DNA from: Rhizobacter koreensis
Lineage (GTDB): Bacteria; Pseudomonadota; Gammaproteobacteria; Burkholderiales; Burkholderiaceae_C
Assembly: GCF_013366375.1 (NCBI RefSeq)
Contig: NZ_JABWMJ010000001.1
Location: 496,001 to 560,000, forward strand
Direction of reading: 5' to 3'
DNA length: 64,000 nucleotides
The position numbers and the translations under genes were made by a program. The notes under the pieces are model-generated. The model had not been told where the DNA came from. It did no database searches and worked only from the letters and a program-made list of their open reading frames with translations. The number at the start of each line of letters is the position of its first letter. Positions within the stretch are counted from its first letter, which is position 1. Below are positions 54,267 through 64,000 of the stretch, in pieces.

Positions 54267-55475
54267 TCAGGCGCCCATCATCTCGCCGATCGGCTTGAGC
54301 TCCTCGACACGGTCGCAGACCGACTTGACCACCATCAGGATCGGCACGCCGAGCAGCAGGCCCCAGATGCCCCAGAGCCAGCCGAACGCGAGAACCCCGA
54401 CGAAGACGACGAGCGGGCTCATGCGGCTGGCGCGACCGGTCCACCACGGCGTGAGGACGTTGCCGACGACGGTGTGGACGCCGAACGAGGTGGCGCCGAT
54501 CGCGAGCGCCATGTCGATCGAGCCAAACTGGATGAACGCGACCAGCATCGACGCCAGCCCGACGACGACCGCGCCGAGATAGGGGATGAGGTTCGTGACG
54601 GCGGCGACGATCCCCCACACCGCCGCGTGCTGGAGCCCGAGCCAGTAGAAGCCGATGCCGGTCGCGACCCCGACCACGATGCTGGTGGCGAGCTGGACCA
54701 GCAGGTAGCGCTGAATCTGCGCCGTGATCTCGTCGAGCGCCTGCACGGTGATCTTCTTCTGGCTGAGGCGCGGCCCCGTGAGCTTGACCATCTTGCGCCG
54801 GAAGGTGTCGCCCGAGGCGAGCAGGAACAGGGTGAGGAAGAACACGATGACGGCCTGCCCGGCCAGGGTGACGAGGCCGATCGTGCCGGTCCAGAGGTAG
54901 TCCTTGATGTTCAGCTTGGGCCGCTCGACGACGACCCGCGTGACGCCGCGCGGCGCATTCGCCGCCGCGCTTGCCTCGGCGGCCTTCTCGAGCTCGGCGG
55001 CAGCCTGCTGGACCTTGTCCATGGTGTTGCTCGACGTCGTCTTCTGCGGGCTCTGGATCGACTGCCGGAGTTTGACCGCGACATCCGGCAGCGACTCGAT
55101 CAATGCGGTGGCGTCGTCGCGCAGCGCCGAGCCCGCGGCGGTGATGCCGCCGACGATCGCCAGCAGCAGCAGAGTCGCGCTGATCGCGCGCGGCACGTGC
55201 CAGCGGTAGAGCCGCTCGACCACGGGCGAGAGCGCGTAGCTGAAGATCACGCTCAGCAGCAGCGGGATGAACACCGCGCGCGCCCACTGCAGGAACACGA
55301 TCGCCGCGAGCACCGCGATCACGGCGAGCGAGAGGCTGCGCACGTCTACCGGCATGTGCAGGTGGATGCGCGTCGGCTCCTCGCCGCTGCCGGCCGGGCC
55401 GGTGGCCACCGGCTCGATCGCGTGCAGCGGGTCGAGGTCGGCAATCGCCTTGATCACGGGGCCGGGCTGGGTCAT
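54267..55475 (-). CDS. AI-2E family transporter
   Basis: A 402-residue membrane protein of the AI-2 exporter (YdiK/PerM) family, with about seven to eight helices: AVIAVLAAIVFLQWARAVFIPLLLS at the start, AVTNLIPYLGAVVVGL in the middle and LLLGVPILMVVKSVCD at the end. Members move autoinducer-2, sodium or other small solutes; the substrate here is unknown. ATG 55475 was preferred to 55529 because the longer form adds only a low-complexity stretch. A hairpin at 55501-55526 separates it from the gene upstream. Confidence 0.88.
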   Translation of the reverse strand: MTQPGPVIKAIADLDPLHAIEPVATGPAGSGEEPTRIHLHMPVDVRSLSLAVIAVLAAIVFLQWARAVFIPLLLSVIFSYALSPVVERLYRWHVPRAISATLLLLAIVGGITAAGSALRDDATALIESLPDVAVKLRQSIQSPQKTTSSNTMDKVQQAAAELEKAAEASAAANAPRGVTRVVVERPKLNIKDYLWTGTIGLVTLAGQAVIVFFLTLFLLASGDTFRRKMVKLTGPRLSQKKITVQALDEITAQIQRYLLVQLATSIVVGVATGIGFYWLGLQHAAVWGIVAAVTNLIPYLGAVVVGLASMLVAFIQFGSIDMALAIGATSFGVHTVVGNVLTPWWTGRASRMSPLVVFVGVLAFGWLWGIWGLLLGVPILMVVKSVCDRVEELKPIGEMMGA

Positions 55476-55500
55476 GGCGGGCGCAAGCGGAAGAGTGGGG

Positions 55501-55526
55501 CTGCCGGATGCTAGGGCCTCCGGCAG
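55501..55526 (-). other. Hairpin between the orphan-module gene and the AI-2E gene
   Basis: CTGCCGGA and TCCGGCAG form a perfect 8-bp stem with a ten-base loop containing CTAG. There is no T run. It could attenuate transcription from the queC-lemA unit into the transporter gene. Confidence 0.3.
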
Positions 55527-55565
55527 CACGGGGCCATGCGGGCCGCCCCCGGGCGTTCCCGCCGG

Positions 55566-56375
55566 TCAGGCGTCGGGCGCGAGCGTGACGTAGTGGCGCG
55601 CCAGTTCGGGCGGCAACGGCGCGTCGATGAGCGCGCAGCTCAGGCGCAGTGCGTCGGCAGCGCCGCGCGCGAGGCGCTCCTTCGCGCCGACCTGCAGCGC
55701 CGCCGCGACCCAGCTTCGCACGATCGTCGGGCGCTGCATCCACGACAGCGTCTGCAGCGCGCCGAGCGCCTGCAGCATGGCATCGGAGCGGATGCGCTCG
55801 AACGGCGGCTGGGTCTCGACCGGCTCCCACGTCAGCAGCACTTCGCGGTACCAGGCCGCGCCGGCGTCGGCCTCGGTGCCGGGCACCATGCGCGCCAGGT
55901 AGCCGGTGTAGACGGCGACCGAGCGCACGTCCGACTCGAGCCAGCTGCCGGTGTCGCTGACCGCTTCCGGGCGCGCCACCAGCGGCTTGGGCCGTCCGAG
56001 GTGCTTGCGCATCAGCAGGTAGTGCAGCTGGTCGATCGGCGCGGTGGCGCCGCGTGCCGCAACGACGCGTCGCGTCGCCGCGAGCAGCTGCTGGCGCGCC
56101 TCGGGCGCGTGCAGCTTCATGCGAGCCAGGAAGACGTCGAACCACGGCAGCCGGGCTGCGCCCGAAAGACCTTCGACGTCGGCACGCAGTTCGTCGAGGC
56201 TGGGCAGCGGCCCGACCTCGGCACGCCAGGCACGCCGGGCGCGCTGGCTGTTCGGCGGCAGGAGCAGCGCCAGCAGGGCCGCCTGCAGCTCGCCCGGGCC
56301 GTGGACGCGGCCGAGACGCTCGTGGGCGTCGCTCCGGGTGTCGCCCGGGTCGCCGAGCGAATCGATGTCGTTCAT
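55566..56375 (-). CDS. Orphan protein resembling the C-terminal module of LemA-linked M48 peptidases
   Basis: A 269-residue protein without signal peptide or membrane helix. The stretch LQAALLALLLPPNSQRARRA, then ARLPWFDVFLARMKLH and PIDQLHYLLMRKHLG, recall the C-terminal, TerB-like part of the large M48 metallopeptidases that follow lemA in many betaproteobacteria. The membrane and HEXXH peptidase portion is missing. ATG 56375 lies 49 bases after the lemA stop. The resemblance comes from memory of the family and is tentative. Confidence 0.65.
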   Translation of the reverse strand: MNDIDSLGDPGDTRSDAHERLGRVHGPGELQAALLALLLPPNSQRARRAWRAEVGPLPSLDELRADVEGLSGAARLPWFDVFLARMKLHAPEARQQLLAATRRVVAARGATAPIDQLHYLLMRKHLGRPKPLVARPEAVSDTGSWLESDVRSVAVYTGYLARMVPGTEADAGAAWYREVLLTWEPVETQPPFERIRSDAMLQALGALQTLSWMQRPTIVRSWVAAALQVGAKERLARGAADALRLSCALIDAPLPPELARHYVTLAPDA

Positions 56376-56424
56376 GGTGTGCTTTGCGGCGCCGCGGCAA
56401 GGCCACGTGCGATCGCGCGGCGGC

Positions 56425-56952
56425 TCACAGCAGGCCCGCCGGGCGGAAGCCGACGAGGCGCGCGAGCCAGATCGTCGGCTGTTCGGCAACCGCCACGTTG
56501 TACGCCGCCACTGCCGCGTTGAACTCGCTGCGCGCGAACGCGAAAGCCGTATCGGCCTGCCCGAGCTGCGCGTCGAGAGTCGGCAGATCGGTGCCGGCGC
56601 GTGCCGGCAGCGGCAGCCGCGCACGCGCCTCGGCGAGGATCTCGTCGGCGAGCCCGAGGCTCGCGATCGCCCCCGGCGCGCCGGGGTGACGCGACGCGTG
56701 CAGGCGCGCCGCCTCGCCCTGCGCGCAGGCGGTGCGCAGCACCTCGACGCGCGGCTGCGCGCTCGCCAGCAGCGCCGCGAGCGCGTCGGCGAGCTGCAGC
56801 AGCAGCGCGTGGCGTTCGCGCCAGCGCGCGTCGACCGCGCCGAAGCGACGCACGATCTCGGCGCGCAGGCGGACCAGCCGGTTGTACGCGCCGACGCCCC
56901 AGAACAGCAGCACCGCCGCCAGCGCCCATCCGCCGATCGCTTCGCCGGCCAC
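56425..56952 (-). CDS. LemA family protein
   Basis: A 175-residue LemA protein: one N-terminal membrane helix (WALAAVLLFWGVGAYNRLVRLR, residues about 9-30), then a helical domain with the hallmark FAFARSEFNAAVAAYN, ending FRPAGLL (compare the usual LaxxxGFkp ending). LemA proteins often pair with M48/HtpX peptidases or TPM-domain proteins in envelope stress. The GTG start follows the queC stop without a gap. Its residues deviate from the LemA consensus, and LLQLADALAAL replaces the normal IPNLV region. Confidence 0.82.
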   Translation of the reverse strand: MAGEAIGGWALAAVLLFWGVGAYNRLVRLRAEIVRRFGAVDARWRERHALLLQLADALAALLASAQPRVEVLRTACAQGEAARLHASRHPGAPGAIASLGLADEILAEARARLPLPARAGTDLPTLDAQLGQADTAFAFARSEFNAAVAAYNVAVAEQPTIWLARLVGFRPAGLL

Positions 56953-57654
56953 TCAGCTGTCGAGCCAGGCCTCGTAGCCGCGCGCGCGCTGGTCGCACGC
57001 CGGGCAGAGGCCGCAGCCGTAGCCCCACGGGTGGCGCCGGCTGCGGTCGCCCATGAAGCACGAGTGGGTGTGCTCGATCACGAGCTCGAGCAGCGGCTCG
57101 CCGCCGAGGCGCTCGGTCATCGCCCACACCTCGGCCTTGTCGGCGCGCAGGAGCGGCGTCTCGATCGTCATCGGCGTGTCCATGCCGAGGCTGATCGCGA
57201 CCTGCAGCGCCTTCAGCGAGTTGTCGCGGCAGTCGGGGTACTGCGAGTCGTCGGTCTCGCACATGCCGCCGACCAGCACGCTGAGGCCGCGCCGCTCGGC
57301 CACCGTCCCGGCGAAGGTCAGGAACAGCAGGTTGCGACCCGGCACGTAGCTGTTGGAGAGCCCGCCGGAGCTCATCGCGAGCGCGCGCTCGTCGGTCGGC
57401 CGCGTCTCGCCGATCTGGTTCAGCAGCGTGAGGTCGAGCAGGTGGTCGTCGCCGAGGCGATGGCTCCAGCGCGGGAAGTTCAGGTGCAGCTGCATGCGGG
57501 CATGCATGCGGCACTCGAGTTCGTGGTCGTGGCTCTTGCTGTGGTCGAAGCCGATGGTTTCGACGTAGGCGAAGCGCTCGAGCGCCCAGGCGAGGCAGAC
57601 CGTCGAGTCCTGGCCGCCGGAGAACAGAACGAGCGCGCGGCGCGGATCGGTCAT
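56953..57654 (-). CDS. queC: 7-cyano-7-deazaguanine synthase
   Basis: Converts carboxydeazaguanine to preQ0 in queuosine biosynthesis, using ATP and ammonia. 233 residues: PP-loop FSGGQDSTVC at 11-20, the substrate segment YVPGRNLLFL, and a C-terminal zinc site of four cysteines (HSCFMGD ... GCGLCPAC). The FDHSKSHDHELE region is longer than in short QueC forms. ATG 57654 was chosen so the PP-loop falls near residue 12, as is usual. The other que genes are not in the window. Confidence 0.95.
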   Translation of the reverse strand: MTDPRRALVLFSGGQDSTVCLAWALERFAYVETIGFDHSKSHDHELECRMHARMQLHLNFPRWSHRLGDDHLLDLTLLNQIGETRPTDERALAMSSGGLSNSYVPGRNLLFLTFAGTVAERRGLSVLVGGMCETDDSQYPDCRDNSLKALQVAISLGMDTPMTIETPLLRADKAEVWAMTERLGGEPLLELVIEHTHSCFMGDRSRRHPWGYGCGLCPACDQRARGYEAWLDS

Positions 57655-57856
57655 GGCTGCACCGCGCGCGGGCGCGATGGATGGGGGAAAGGCCGCGATT
57701 GTCGAGGCGGGCACGCCGGCCGGCGCGTGTGCGGGCGCGCGGAGCCGCGCTGGCGTGACGTTGTTGCGCTTGCCGTGGCGGCGGGCGTTGCGCCGTCGTC
57801 ACGGCGCGCATGCCCTCCCACGCCGTCAGCGCCGGGTCGCGCCGCCGCGGCGCGGT

Positions 57857-59137
57857 TCAGCCGCGCGTTTCGCCCTCGCCGAGCACGACCCACTTCAGCG
57901 AGGTCAGCCCCTCGAGGCCGACCGGGCCGCGGGCGTGCAGCTTGTCGGTCGAGATGCCGATCTCGGCGCCGAGGCCATACTCGAAGCCGTCGGCGAACCG
58001 GGTCGACGCGTTCACCATCACGCTCGCGGAGTCGACCTCGCGCAGGAAGCGCATCGCATGGACGTGGTTGTTGGTGACGATGGCGTCGGTGTGGTGCGAG
58101 CCGTAGCGGTTGATGTGCGCGATCGCGGTGTCGAGGCCGTCGACGATCCTGATGCTGATGATGGGCGCCAGGTACTCCTGGCTCCAGTCGTCCTCGGTGG
58201 CGTCGACCACCTCGGCGCCCTTGATGCCGCGCAGCAGCGGCTTGCAGGCTGGCTCGACGCGCATCTCGACGCGCTTGGCGGCGAACACCGCGCCGATGCG
58301 CGGCAGGAACGCCGGCGCGACGGCCGCGTGGACGAGCAGCGACTCGGCCGCGTTGCAGGGGCTGTACTTCTGCGTCTTGGCGTTGTCGACCAGCTTGAGC
58401 GCCATCTCGAGGTCGGCGCCGGCGTCGACGTAGACGTGGCAGTTGCCGTCGAGGTGCTTGATGACCGGCACCTTGGCCTCGCGCGAGATGCGCTCGATCA
58501 GGCTCTTGCCGCCGCGCGGAATGATCACGTCGACCGCATCGGGCGACGCAATCAGGTGGCCGACGGCGGCGCGGTCGGTGGTCTGCACCAGCTGCACCGC
58601 GTCGGGCGGGAGGCCCGCGTCGACCAGGGCCTGCTGGACCAGGCGCCAGAGCGCGCGGTTGGAGCGGATCGCCTCCGAGCCGCCGCGCAGGATGCAGGCG
58701 TTGCCGCTCTTGATCGCGAGCGACGCCGCCTCGATGGTCACGTTCGGGCGGCTCTCGTAGATCATGCCGAACACGCCGAGCGGCACGCGCATGCGGCCGA
58801 CCCGGATGCCGCTCGGGCGCTGGCGCAGCTCGGTGATCTCGCCGATCGGGTCGGGCATCGCCGCGATCTGCTCGCAGCCGGCGGCGACCGTCTCGATGGC
58901 GTCGGGCGTGAGCTTGAGGCGGTCGACCATCGGGCCCGCCAGGCCCGCCTTCTGCGCCGCGGCGATGTCCTCGGCGTTGGCCGCCGCGAGCGCGGCGCCT
59001 TCGCTGCGCAGCCACTGCGCGAGCGCGCGCAGCGCGCCGTCCTTGGGGGCCGGGGATGCCTTGGCCATCGCCGCGCTCGCGGCGCGCGCGGCGGCGCCCA
59101 TGTGGGCGATCGTGGATTCGAGGTCGGCGGGCGTCAT
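57857..59137 (-). CDS. proA: Gamma-glutamyl phosphate reductase
   Basis: Second step of proline synthesis, NADPH-dependent. 426 residues of the aldehyde-dehydrogenase fold: [40 protein letters not shown], the catalytic Cys261 in [12 protein letters not shown], and the C-terminal [19 protein letters not shown] 59137 begins [14 protein letters not shown]. In relatives proA follows holA; here it stands alone between queC and the extensin-like gene. proB is not in the window. Confidence 0.96.
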   Translation of the reverse strand: MTPADLESTIAHMGAAARAASAAMAKASPAPKDGALRALAQWLRSEGAALAAANAEDIAAAQKAGLAGPMVDRLKLTPDAIETVAAGCEQIAAMPDPIGEITELRQRPSGIRVGRMRVPLGVFGMIYESRPNVTIEAASLAIKSGNACILRGGSEAIRSNRALWRLVQQALVDAGLPPDAVQLVQTTDRAAVGHLIASPDAVDVIIPRGGKSLIERISREAKVPVIKHLDGNCHVYVDAGADLEMALKLVDNAKTQKYSPCNAAESLLVHAAVAPAFLPRIGAVFAAKRVEMRVEPACKPLLRGIKGAEVVDATEDDWSQEYLAPIISIRIVDGLDTAIAHINRYGSHHTDAIVTNNHVHAMRFLREVDSASVMVNASTRFADGFEYGLGAEIGISTDKLHARGPVGLEGLTSLKWVVLGEGETRG

Positions 59138-59323
59138 CGCGCGATTGTCGCAAAGCACCGCCGGCAGGGTCTTGCCGTCAGTGCCGAGCGAACCCCCGGC
59201 CGTCGGCGCCGCGCGGCAGGCCGGGCGGCACATCCCACGGGGTCGCCGTGCCGCCTGTCGGCGTCGTCCGATGCGCGCGGTCCGGCCGCTGTGGGACGAT
59301 CGCGCCGGCATGACGGGCAGCGC

Positions 59324-60058
59324 GTGACCTCACCACCGAACAAGGCCTCCGCGCCCGAGCCGCGCCGCCACGTCGGCCTGGCGCTGCTGGTCGTGGTCGG
59401 CACCGCGATCGGCCTCGCGCTGCAGTCGGGCGCCCTGCGCATTCCCCCGGAGTGGAACCCCTGGGCGCCGCTCGCCGTCGCCGACCCGACGACCCTGGTC
59501 ACGCGCTTCAAGCTGCGCCGTCTCGCGGACGACCCGGTTGCCTGCCGCGCCGCGCTCGACACCTCGGCGCTGCGCTTCGCGAGCGAGCCCGACCGCAGCG
59601 AGGACGGCAATTGCGGCTGGCGCGACGCGGTGCGGGTGAGCGGCCTGCCGGCGCGCGTCGGCACGCCGTTCGTGCTGACCTGTCCGGCGGCCGTATCGCT
59701 CGCCCTCTGGGAACACCACCGCCTGCAGCCGCTCGCCCGGCAGCACTTCGGCCAGCCGGTGGTCCGCGTCGACCATTACGGCAGCTACGCGTGCCGCAAC
59801 GTGCGCGGCGGCGTGAGCGGACGACGCAGCGAGCACGCCGGCGCCAATGCGCTCGACGTCGCCGGCTTCACGCTCGCCGACGGACGCCGCATCACGGTCG
59901 CGCGCGACTGGGCCGGCAGCGGCCCGGCATCCGCCTTCCTGCACGACGTGCACGCCGGCGCGTGCGACTTCTGGAACGTGGTGCTGAGCCCGAACTACAA
60001 CGCCGCGCACCGCGACCACCTGCACCTCGACCGCGCCCCGTATCGGGTCTGCCGCTGA
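59324..60058 (+). CDS. Extensin-like C-terminal domain protein
   Basis: A 244-residue protein anchored by one N-terminal helix (about 18-36, [17 protein letters not shown]). The Extensin_C domain has several conserved cysteines (ACRAAL, NCGWRD, LTCPAA, YACRNV) and the metal-site-like motifs [14 protein letters not shown] and RDHLHLD, as in M15-type peptidoglycan carboxypeptidases. Function is not proven for the family; a cell-wall role is plausible. No ATG is available; GTG 59324 is the likely start. It lies divergent from proA. Confidence 0.85.
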   Translation: MTSPPNKASAPEPRRHVGLALLVVVGTAIGLALQSGALRIPPEWNPWAPLAVADPTTLVTRFKLRRLADDPVACRAALDTSALRFASEPDRSEDGNCGWRDAVRVSGLPARVGTPFVLTCPAAVSLALWEHHRLQPLARQHFGQPVVRVDHYGSYACRNVRGGVSGRRSEHAGANALDVAGFTLADGRRITVARDWAGSGPASAFLHDVHAGACDFWNVVLSPNYNAAHRDHLHLDRAPYRVCR

Positions 60059-60191
60059 AGGCGGAAGGCCGAGGCCTTGGCGGAGCGCCGTTTGGCGGGC
60101 GGACATCATGCACGCGCGCCGATCGAGCCAAGGCGGCTGCGATGCGGCGCCCGGCACCTCGTGGGCGCGGCGGCAACCCGCGCCGCCCGCC

Positions 60192-61166
60192 TCAGCCGAT
60201 CTCGTCCTTGCGGATGCAGGCGACCCACTGATCGCCGCCGACGCTCTCGAGCGCCGGAACGACCTCGGCGCAACGTGGCCGCGCGTGCGGGCAGCGGGTG
60301 CGGAACACGCAGCCCGACGGCGGCGCGAGCGGCGACGGCAGCTCGCCCGCGAGCGGCGTGCGGTCGGGGCGCGCACGCCCGTCGATGCGCGGCGTGCTCG
60401 CGAGCAGGGCGCGCGTGTACGGGTGGCGCGGCGCGGCGAAGAGCCGCGCCGCGGGCGCGCGCTCGACCACCTTGCCGAGATACATCACGAGCACCTCGTC
60501 GGCGATCAGCTCGACCACCGCGAGGTTGTGCGAGATGAAGAGGTAGGCCACGCCGGTCTCCTGCTGCAGGTCCATCAGCAGGTTCAGCACCTGGGCCTGG
60601 ATCGAGACGTCGAGCGCCGACACCGGCTCGTCGGCGACCACCACCTTCGGGGCCAGCATCAGCGCGCGGGCGATCGCCACGCGCTGGCGCTGGCCGCCCG
60701 AGAACATGTGCGGATAGCGTGCCGCGTGCTCGGGCGCGAGGCCGACCCGCGCCAGCATCGTGCGCGCGCGTTCGGCACGCTCGCCGCGGCCGAGCCGCGT
60801 GTTGATGGCGAGCGGCTCCTCGAGCGCCTGGCCGATCGTCTTTCGCGGGTTGAGGCTCGCGAACGGGTTCTGGAACACCATCTGCACGTCGCGGCGCAGG
60901 GCGCGCCGGCGCGTTGCGTCGGCCGCCGTGACGTCGGCGCCGTCGACCAGCAGCCGGCCGGCGCTCGGCGTCTCGATCATCGTGACCTGGCGCGCCAGCG
61001 TGCTCTTGCCGCAGCCCGACTCGCCGACCACCGCGAGCGTGCGGCCGGCCGACAGTCGGAACGACACGCCGTCGAGCGCGCGCAGCTGCGCGGCGGCCCT
61101 GAGGAAGCCCTGCGCGACGGGGTAGTGCTTGGCGAGGGCGTCGGCCTCGAGGACGCTCGCGCTCAT
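60192..61166 (-). CDS. Peptide ABC transporter ATP-binding protein (DppF/OppF type)
   Basis: Second ATPase of a dipeptide or oligopeptide importer, 324 residues. Walker A GESGCGKS at 48-55, Q-loop [12 protein letters not shown], signature FSGGQRQR, Walker [13 protein letters not shown], and the oligopeptide-family C-terminal cysteine motif [14 protein letters not shown], which in relatives binds an iron-sulfur cluster. The ATG overlaps the stop of the preceding ATPase gene (ATGA). It is the last gene of the operon seen here. Confidence 0.94.
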   Translation of the reverse strand: MSASVLEADALAKHYPVAQGFLRAAAQLRALDGVSFRLSAGRTLAVVGESGCGKSTLARQVTMIETPSAGRLLVDGADVTAADATRRRALRRDVQMVFQNPFASLNPRKTIGQALEEPLAINTRLGRGERAERARTMLARVGLAPEHAARYPHMFSGGQRQRVAIARALMLAPKVVVADEPVSALDVSIQAQVLNLLMDLQQETGVAYLFISHNLAVVELIADEVLVMYLGKVVERAPAARLFAAPRHPYTRALLASTPRIDGRARPDRTPLAGELPSPLAPPSGCVFRTRCPHARPRCAEVVPALESVGGDQWVACIRKDEIG

Positions 61167-62314
61167 GGCGCCGCCTCGGCGGCCGGTGCATCGCTGCGGG
61201 ATGCCGGCGCGGCAGGGTCACCCGCATCGTGGCCGTCGAACGCCTCGGGGCGCGACGGCGGCACCGCATGGGGCGTGTGCAGCGGAAAGAAGCAGCGCGC
61301 CGCGCGCCCGTCCTCGACCTCGAACAGCGCCGGACGTTCGGCGACACAGCGCGGCCGCACGTAGGCGCAGCGCGGCGCGAGCAGGCAGCCGGCCGGCCGC
61401 TCGTGCGGCGCCGGCACGACGCCGCCCAGCGTGCGCAGGCGGCGCCTGCCGGCGTTGCGCTCGGGGAGCGCGGCGAGCAGCGCCGCCGTGTACGGGTGGT
61501 GCGGCCTCGCGAAAAGGGCGTCGACCGGTGCGGTCTCGACCACCTGCCCTGCGTACATCACGACGACGCGCTGCGCCACTTCGGCGATCACGCCGAGGTC
61601 GTGCGTGATCAGCAGCAGCGCCATGCCGCGCTCGCGCTGCAGGCGCTTGAGCAGGGCGAGCATCTGGGCCTGGATCGTGACGTCGAGCGCGGTGGTCGGC
61701 TCGTCGGCGATCAGCAGACGCGGGTCGCAGGCGATCGCCATGGCGAGCATCACGCGCTGCGCCATGCCGCCGGAGAGCTGGTGCGGATAGGCCGCGAGAC
61801 GCCGCTCGGCATCCGGAATCTCGACCGCGCGCAGCAGCTCGAGTGCGCGCGTGCGCAGCGCGCGCCGGCTGCCGCCTTCGTGCAGGCGCAGCGCCTCGAC
61901 GAGCTGGTACTCGACGGTGAACGCCGGGTTGAGGCTGCCCTGCGGATCCTGAAAGATCATGGCGAGGTCGCGCCCGAGCAGGGCCCGGCGCGCCGTCGGC
62001 GCGAGGCCGAGCAGGTCGCGGCCGTCGAACGCCAGGCGCTCGGCAGCGACTCGGCCGGGGTCGTCGACCAGCCCCATCACCGCGAGCGCGCTCACGCTCT
62101 TCCCGGAGCCCGACTCGCCAACCACGCCGACCACCTCGCCGGCATCGATCGAGAGGTCGACGCCGTCGACGGCCGGCAGCGCCGCCGGGCTGCCGAACGC
62201 GACGTGAAGGCCGCGCACCTCGAGCAGCGGCGTCGGCGTGCGCGGAGGGCCGAGGTCGACGCCGAACGCCCGGCGCGAGAGCGCCGGCGACGCCGAGGCA
62301 GGCACGTCGCTCAT
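61163..62314 (-). CDS. Peptide ABC transporter ATP-binding protein (DppD/OppD type)
   Basis: First ATPase of the importer, 383 residues. Walker A GESGSGKS at 66-73, Q-loop [13 protein letters not shown], signature LSGGMAQR, Walker [13 protein letters not shown], and the cysteine motif [14 protein letters not shown]. Both ends carry Ala/Pro-rich extensions (about 1-28 and 350-383). ATG 62314 overlaps the upstream permease stop. The substrate class (di- or oligopeptide, nickel, others) cannot be decided without the binding protein. Confidence 0.93.
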   Translation of the reverse strand: MSDVPASASPALSRRAFGVDLGPPRTPTPLLEVRGLHVAFGSPAALPAVDGVDLSIDAGEVVGVVGESGSGKSVSALAVMGLVDDPGRVAAERLAFDGRDLLGLAPTARRALLGRDLAMIFQDPQGSLNPAFTVEYQLVEALRLHEGGSRRALRTRALELLRAVEIPDAERRLAAYPHQLSGGMAQRVMLAMAIACDPRLLIADEPTTALDVTIQAQMLALLKRLQRERGMALLLITHDLGVIAEVAQRVVVMYAGQVVETAPVDALFARPHHPYTAALLAALPERNAGRRRLRTLGGVVPAPHERPAGCLLAPRCAYVRPRCVAERPALFEVEDGRAARCFFPLHTPHAVPPSRPEAFDGHDAGDPAAPASRSDAPAAEAAP

Positions 62315-63392
62315 CGCTTGAGGCGCGGGTCGAGCGCGTCGCGCAGGCCGTCGCCCATCAGGTTGAACGCGAGCACGGTGATCAGGATCGCGAGGCCCGG
62401 GAGCGTCACCACCCACCACGCGCTCTGGATGAACTCGAGCGCGCTCGCCAGCATCGAGCCCCACTCGGGCGTCGGCGGCTGCGCGCCGAGGCCGAGAAAG
62501 CCGAGTGCCGCGGCGTCGAGGATTGCGGTCGAGACGCCGAGCGTGGCCTGCACGATGAGCGGCGCGGCGCAGTTCGGAAGCACGGTGTCGAACATGAGGC
62601 GCGGCGTGCCGGCGCCGGCGATGCGCGACGCGGCGACGTAGTCCCTGGCGAGCTCGCCGATCACCGCCGCGCGGGTGAGCCGCACGAAGTGCGGCAGCAT
62701 GACGATCGCGATCGCGAACATCGCGTTGGCGAGCCCGGGCCCGAGCACCGCGACCACCGCCACCGCGAGCAGCAGGCTCGGCAGCGCCAGCATGATGTCC
62801 ATCAGCCGCATGACCGCGAACTCGAGCCAGCCGCGAAAGAACCCGGCGACGAGCCCGAGCACGATGCCGCCGCCGAGCGAGAGCCCGACGGCGACCAGGC
62901 CGATCAGCAGCGAGAGCCGCGTTCCGTGGATCAGCCGCGACAGGATGTCGCGCCCGACCGGGTCGGTGCCGAGCACGAAGACGTGGCCGCCGACCGCCTG
63001 CAGCGAGGGCGCGCGCAGCGTCGCATCGCGGTACTGCTCGCTCGGCGAGTACGGCGCGATCAGGTCGGCGAGCAGTGCCACGACCAGCAGGGCGATCACC
63101 ACGCCGAGGCCGACGAGCGCGCCGCGGTTGCGCCGGAAGTCGCGCCACAGCGCGCGGGCAGGGCTCGTCGGCGCGCCGGCGGGGTCGTGCGCGGCCGCGG
63201 CGCTGGTCGGCAGCGTGCTCACGGTGGCGCCGGCGCCGAGCGCGGCGCTGCCGATGCCGCCGGCGGGCAGCGCGAGGGCCGCGTCGGCCATCGGCAGGCC
63301 GAGCGGAGAAGCCGCGGGAGCGTCCCCGTCTCGCGGTGACGCTGCGGCGTCAGCCGCGCCCGGCCGCCGCTCCGCGGGCGTGCCGTTCGCGC

Positions 63393-63396
<4 letters not shown>
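62311..63396 (-). CDS. Peptide ABC transporter permease (DppC/OppC type)
   Basis: Inner-membrane permease of 361 residues with six helices. The family core starts at [18 protein letters not shown] (about 81) and includes [15 protein letters not shown] and the EAA loop [16 protein letters not shown]. Residues 1-78 are an unusual Ala/Pro/Gly-rich extension. It overlaps the dppD-like gene downstream and the dppB-like gene upstream by four bases each. Confidence 0.93.

Positions 63397-64000
<604 letters not shown>

Noticed and set aside
60065..60078. AAGGCC-GA-GGCCTT palindrome as terminator between the extensin-like and oppF-type genes
   Set aside because: The two-base spacer leaves no stable loop and no T run follows; convergent genes likely end by other means.

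Overview
The window is high-GC chromosomal DNA, probably from a betaproteobacterium of the order Burkholderiales. This rests on recognisable lineage gene order (argS-SPOR-dsbA; lptA-lptB-rpoN; bamE-dapB-exbB-exbD with leuS-lptE-holA; thiL-pgpA-pncC beside maeB; glnE next to yhdP), on Gram-negative envelope genes (Lpt, Bam, Dsb, ADP-heptose synthesis), and on the nitrogen-PTS genes hprK, ptsN and hpf. No insertion sequence, phage gene, CRISPR array, tRNA or rRNA was seen. Most of the window is core genome; the unusual content is in individual genes, gene-order breaks and intergenic signals.

Layout. 1-2.3 kb: a truncated gene, a tiny exported protein, a PsiF-like protein and a Ser/Thr kinase with a cyclic-nucleotide-binding-like domain. 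2.4-9 kb: argS, SPOR protein, dsbA, lptA, lptB, rpoN. 9-17 kb: an rRNA methyltransferase and a series of exported or lipoprotein genes (unknown lipoprotein, histidine phosphatase, PEP-CTERM glycerophosphodiesterase, DUF1615 lipoprotein, amidase, ankyrin protein). 17-25.5 kb: rsmE, an AmpG-like transporter, maeB, thiL-pgpA-pncC, holA. 25.5-34.5 kb: lptE, leuS, an inserted opposite-strand block (ATP-dependent DNA ligase, DUF1415, threonine dehydratase-like), then exbD, exbB, dapB, bamE and fur. 34.5-40 kb: hprK, ptsN, hpf, corA, a diiron ferritin-like protein and rfaE2. 40-49.6 kb: an EamA transporter, a rhombosortase, glnE, the giant AsmA-like yhdP and a nitrilase-family amidase. 49.8-57.7 kb: the DUF2339/DUF3999 pair, an AI-2E-family transporter, an orphan module resembling the C-terminus of LemA-linked M48 peptidases, lemA and queC. 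57.8-64 kb: proA, an extensin-like protein and a dpp/opp-type peptide ABC transporter cut by the window end.

Working together: lptA, lptB and lptE are parts of the LPS export bridge; bamE of outer-membrane protein assembly; dsbA of periplasmic disulfide formation; exbB/exbD of an energy-transducing motor. rpoN, ptsN, hprK, hpf and glnE are nitrogen and carbon control genes. Here rpoN and hpf-ptsN-hprK, usually neighbours, lie about 26 kb apart. The glycerophosphodiesterase has an N-terminal export signal, a C-terminal PEP-CTERM sorting tag and a PHO-box-like promoter, suggesting a phosphate-responsive surface enzyme. Both a PEP-CTERM substrate and a rhombosortase are present, so two C-terminal sorting pathways are implied, although no exosortase and no GlyGly-CTERM substrate lies in the window.

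No clearly new multi-gene system was found. The best leads are the PHO-box/PEP-CTERM phosphodiesterase, the strong avoidance of CTAG (the few copies sit almost only at gene boundaries, several in a recurring GCTAGANT -10-like element), the orphan M48-C-like protein next to LemA, and the kinase/cNMP-like protein beside psiF.
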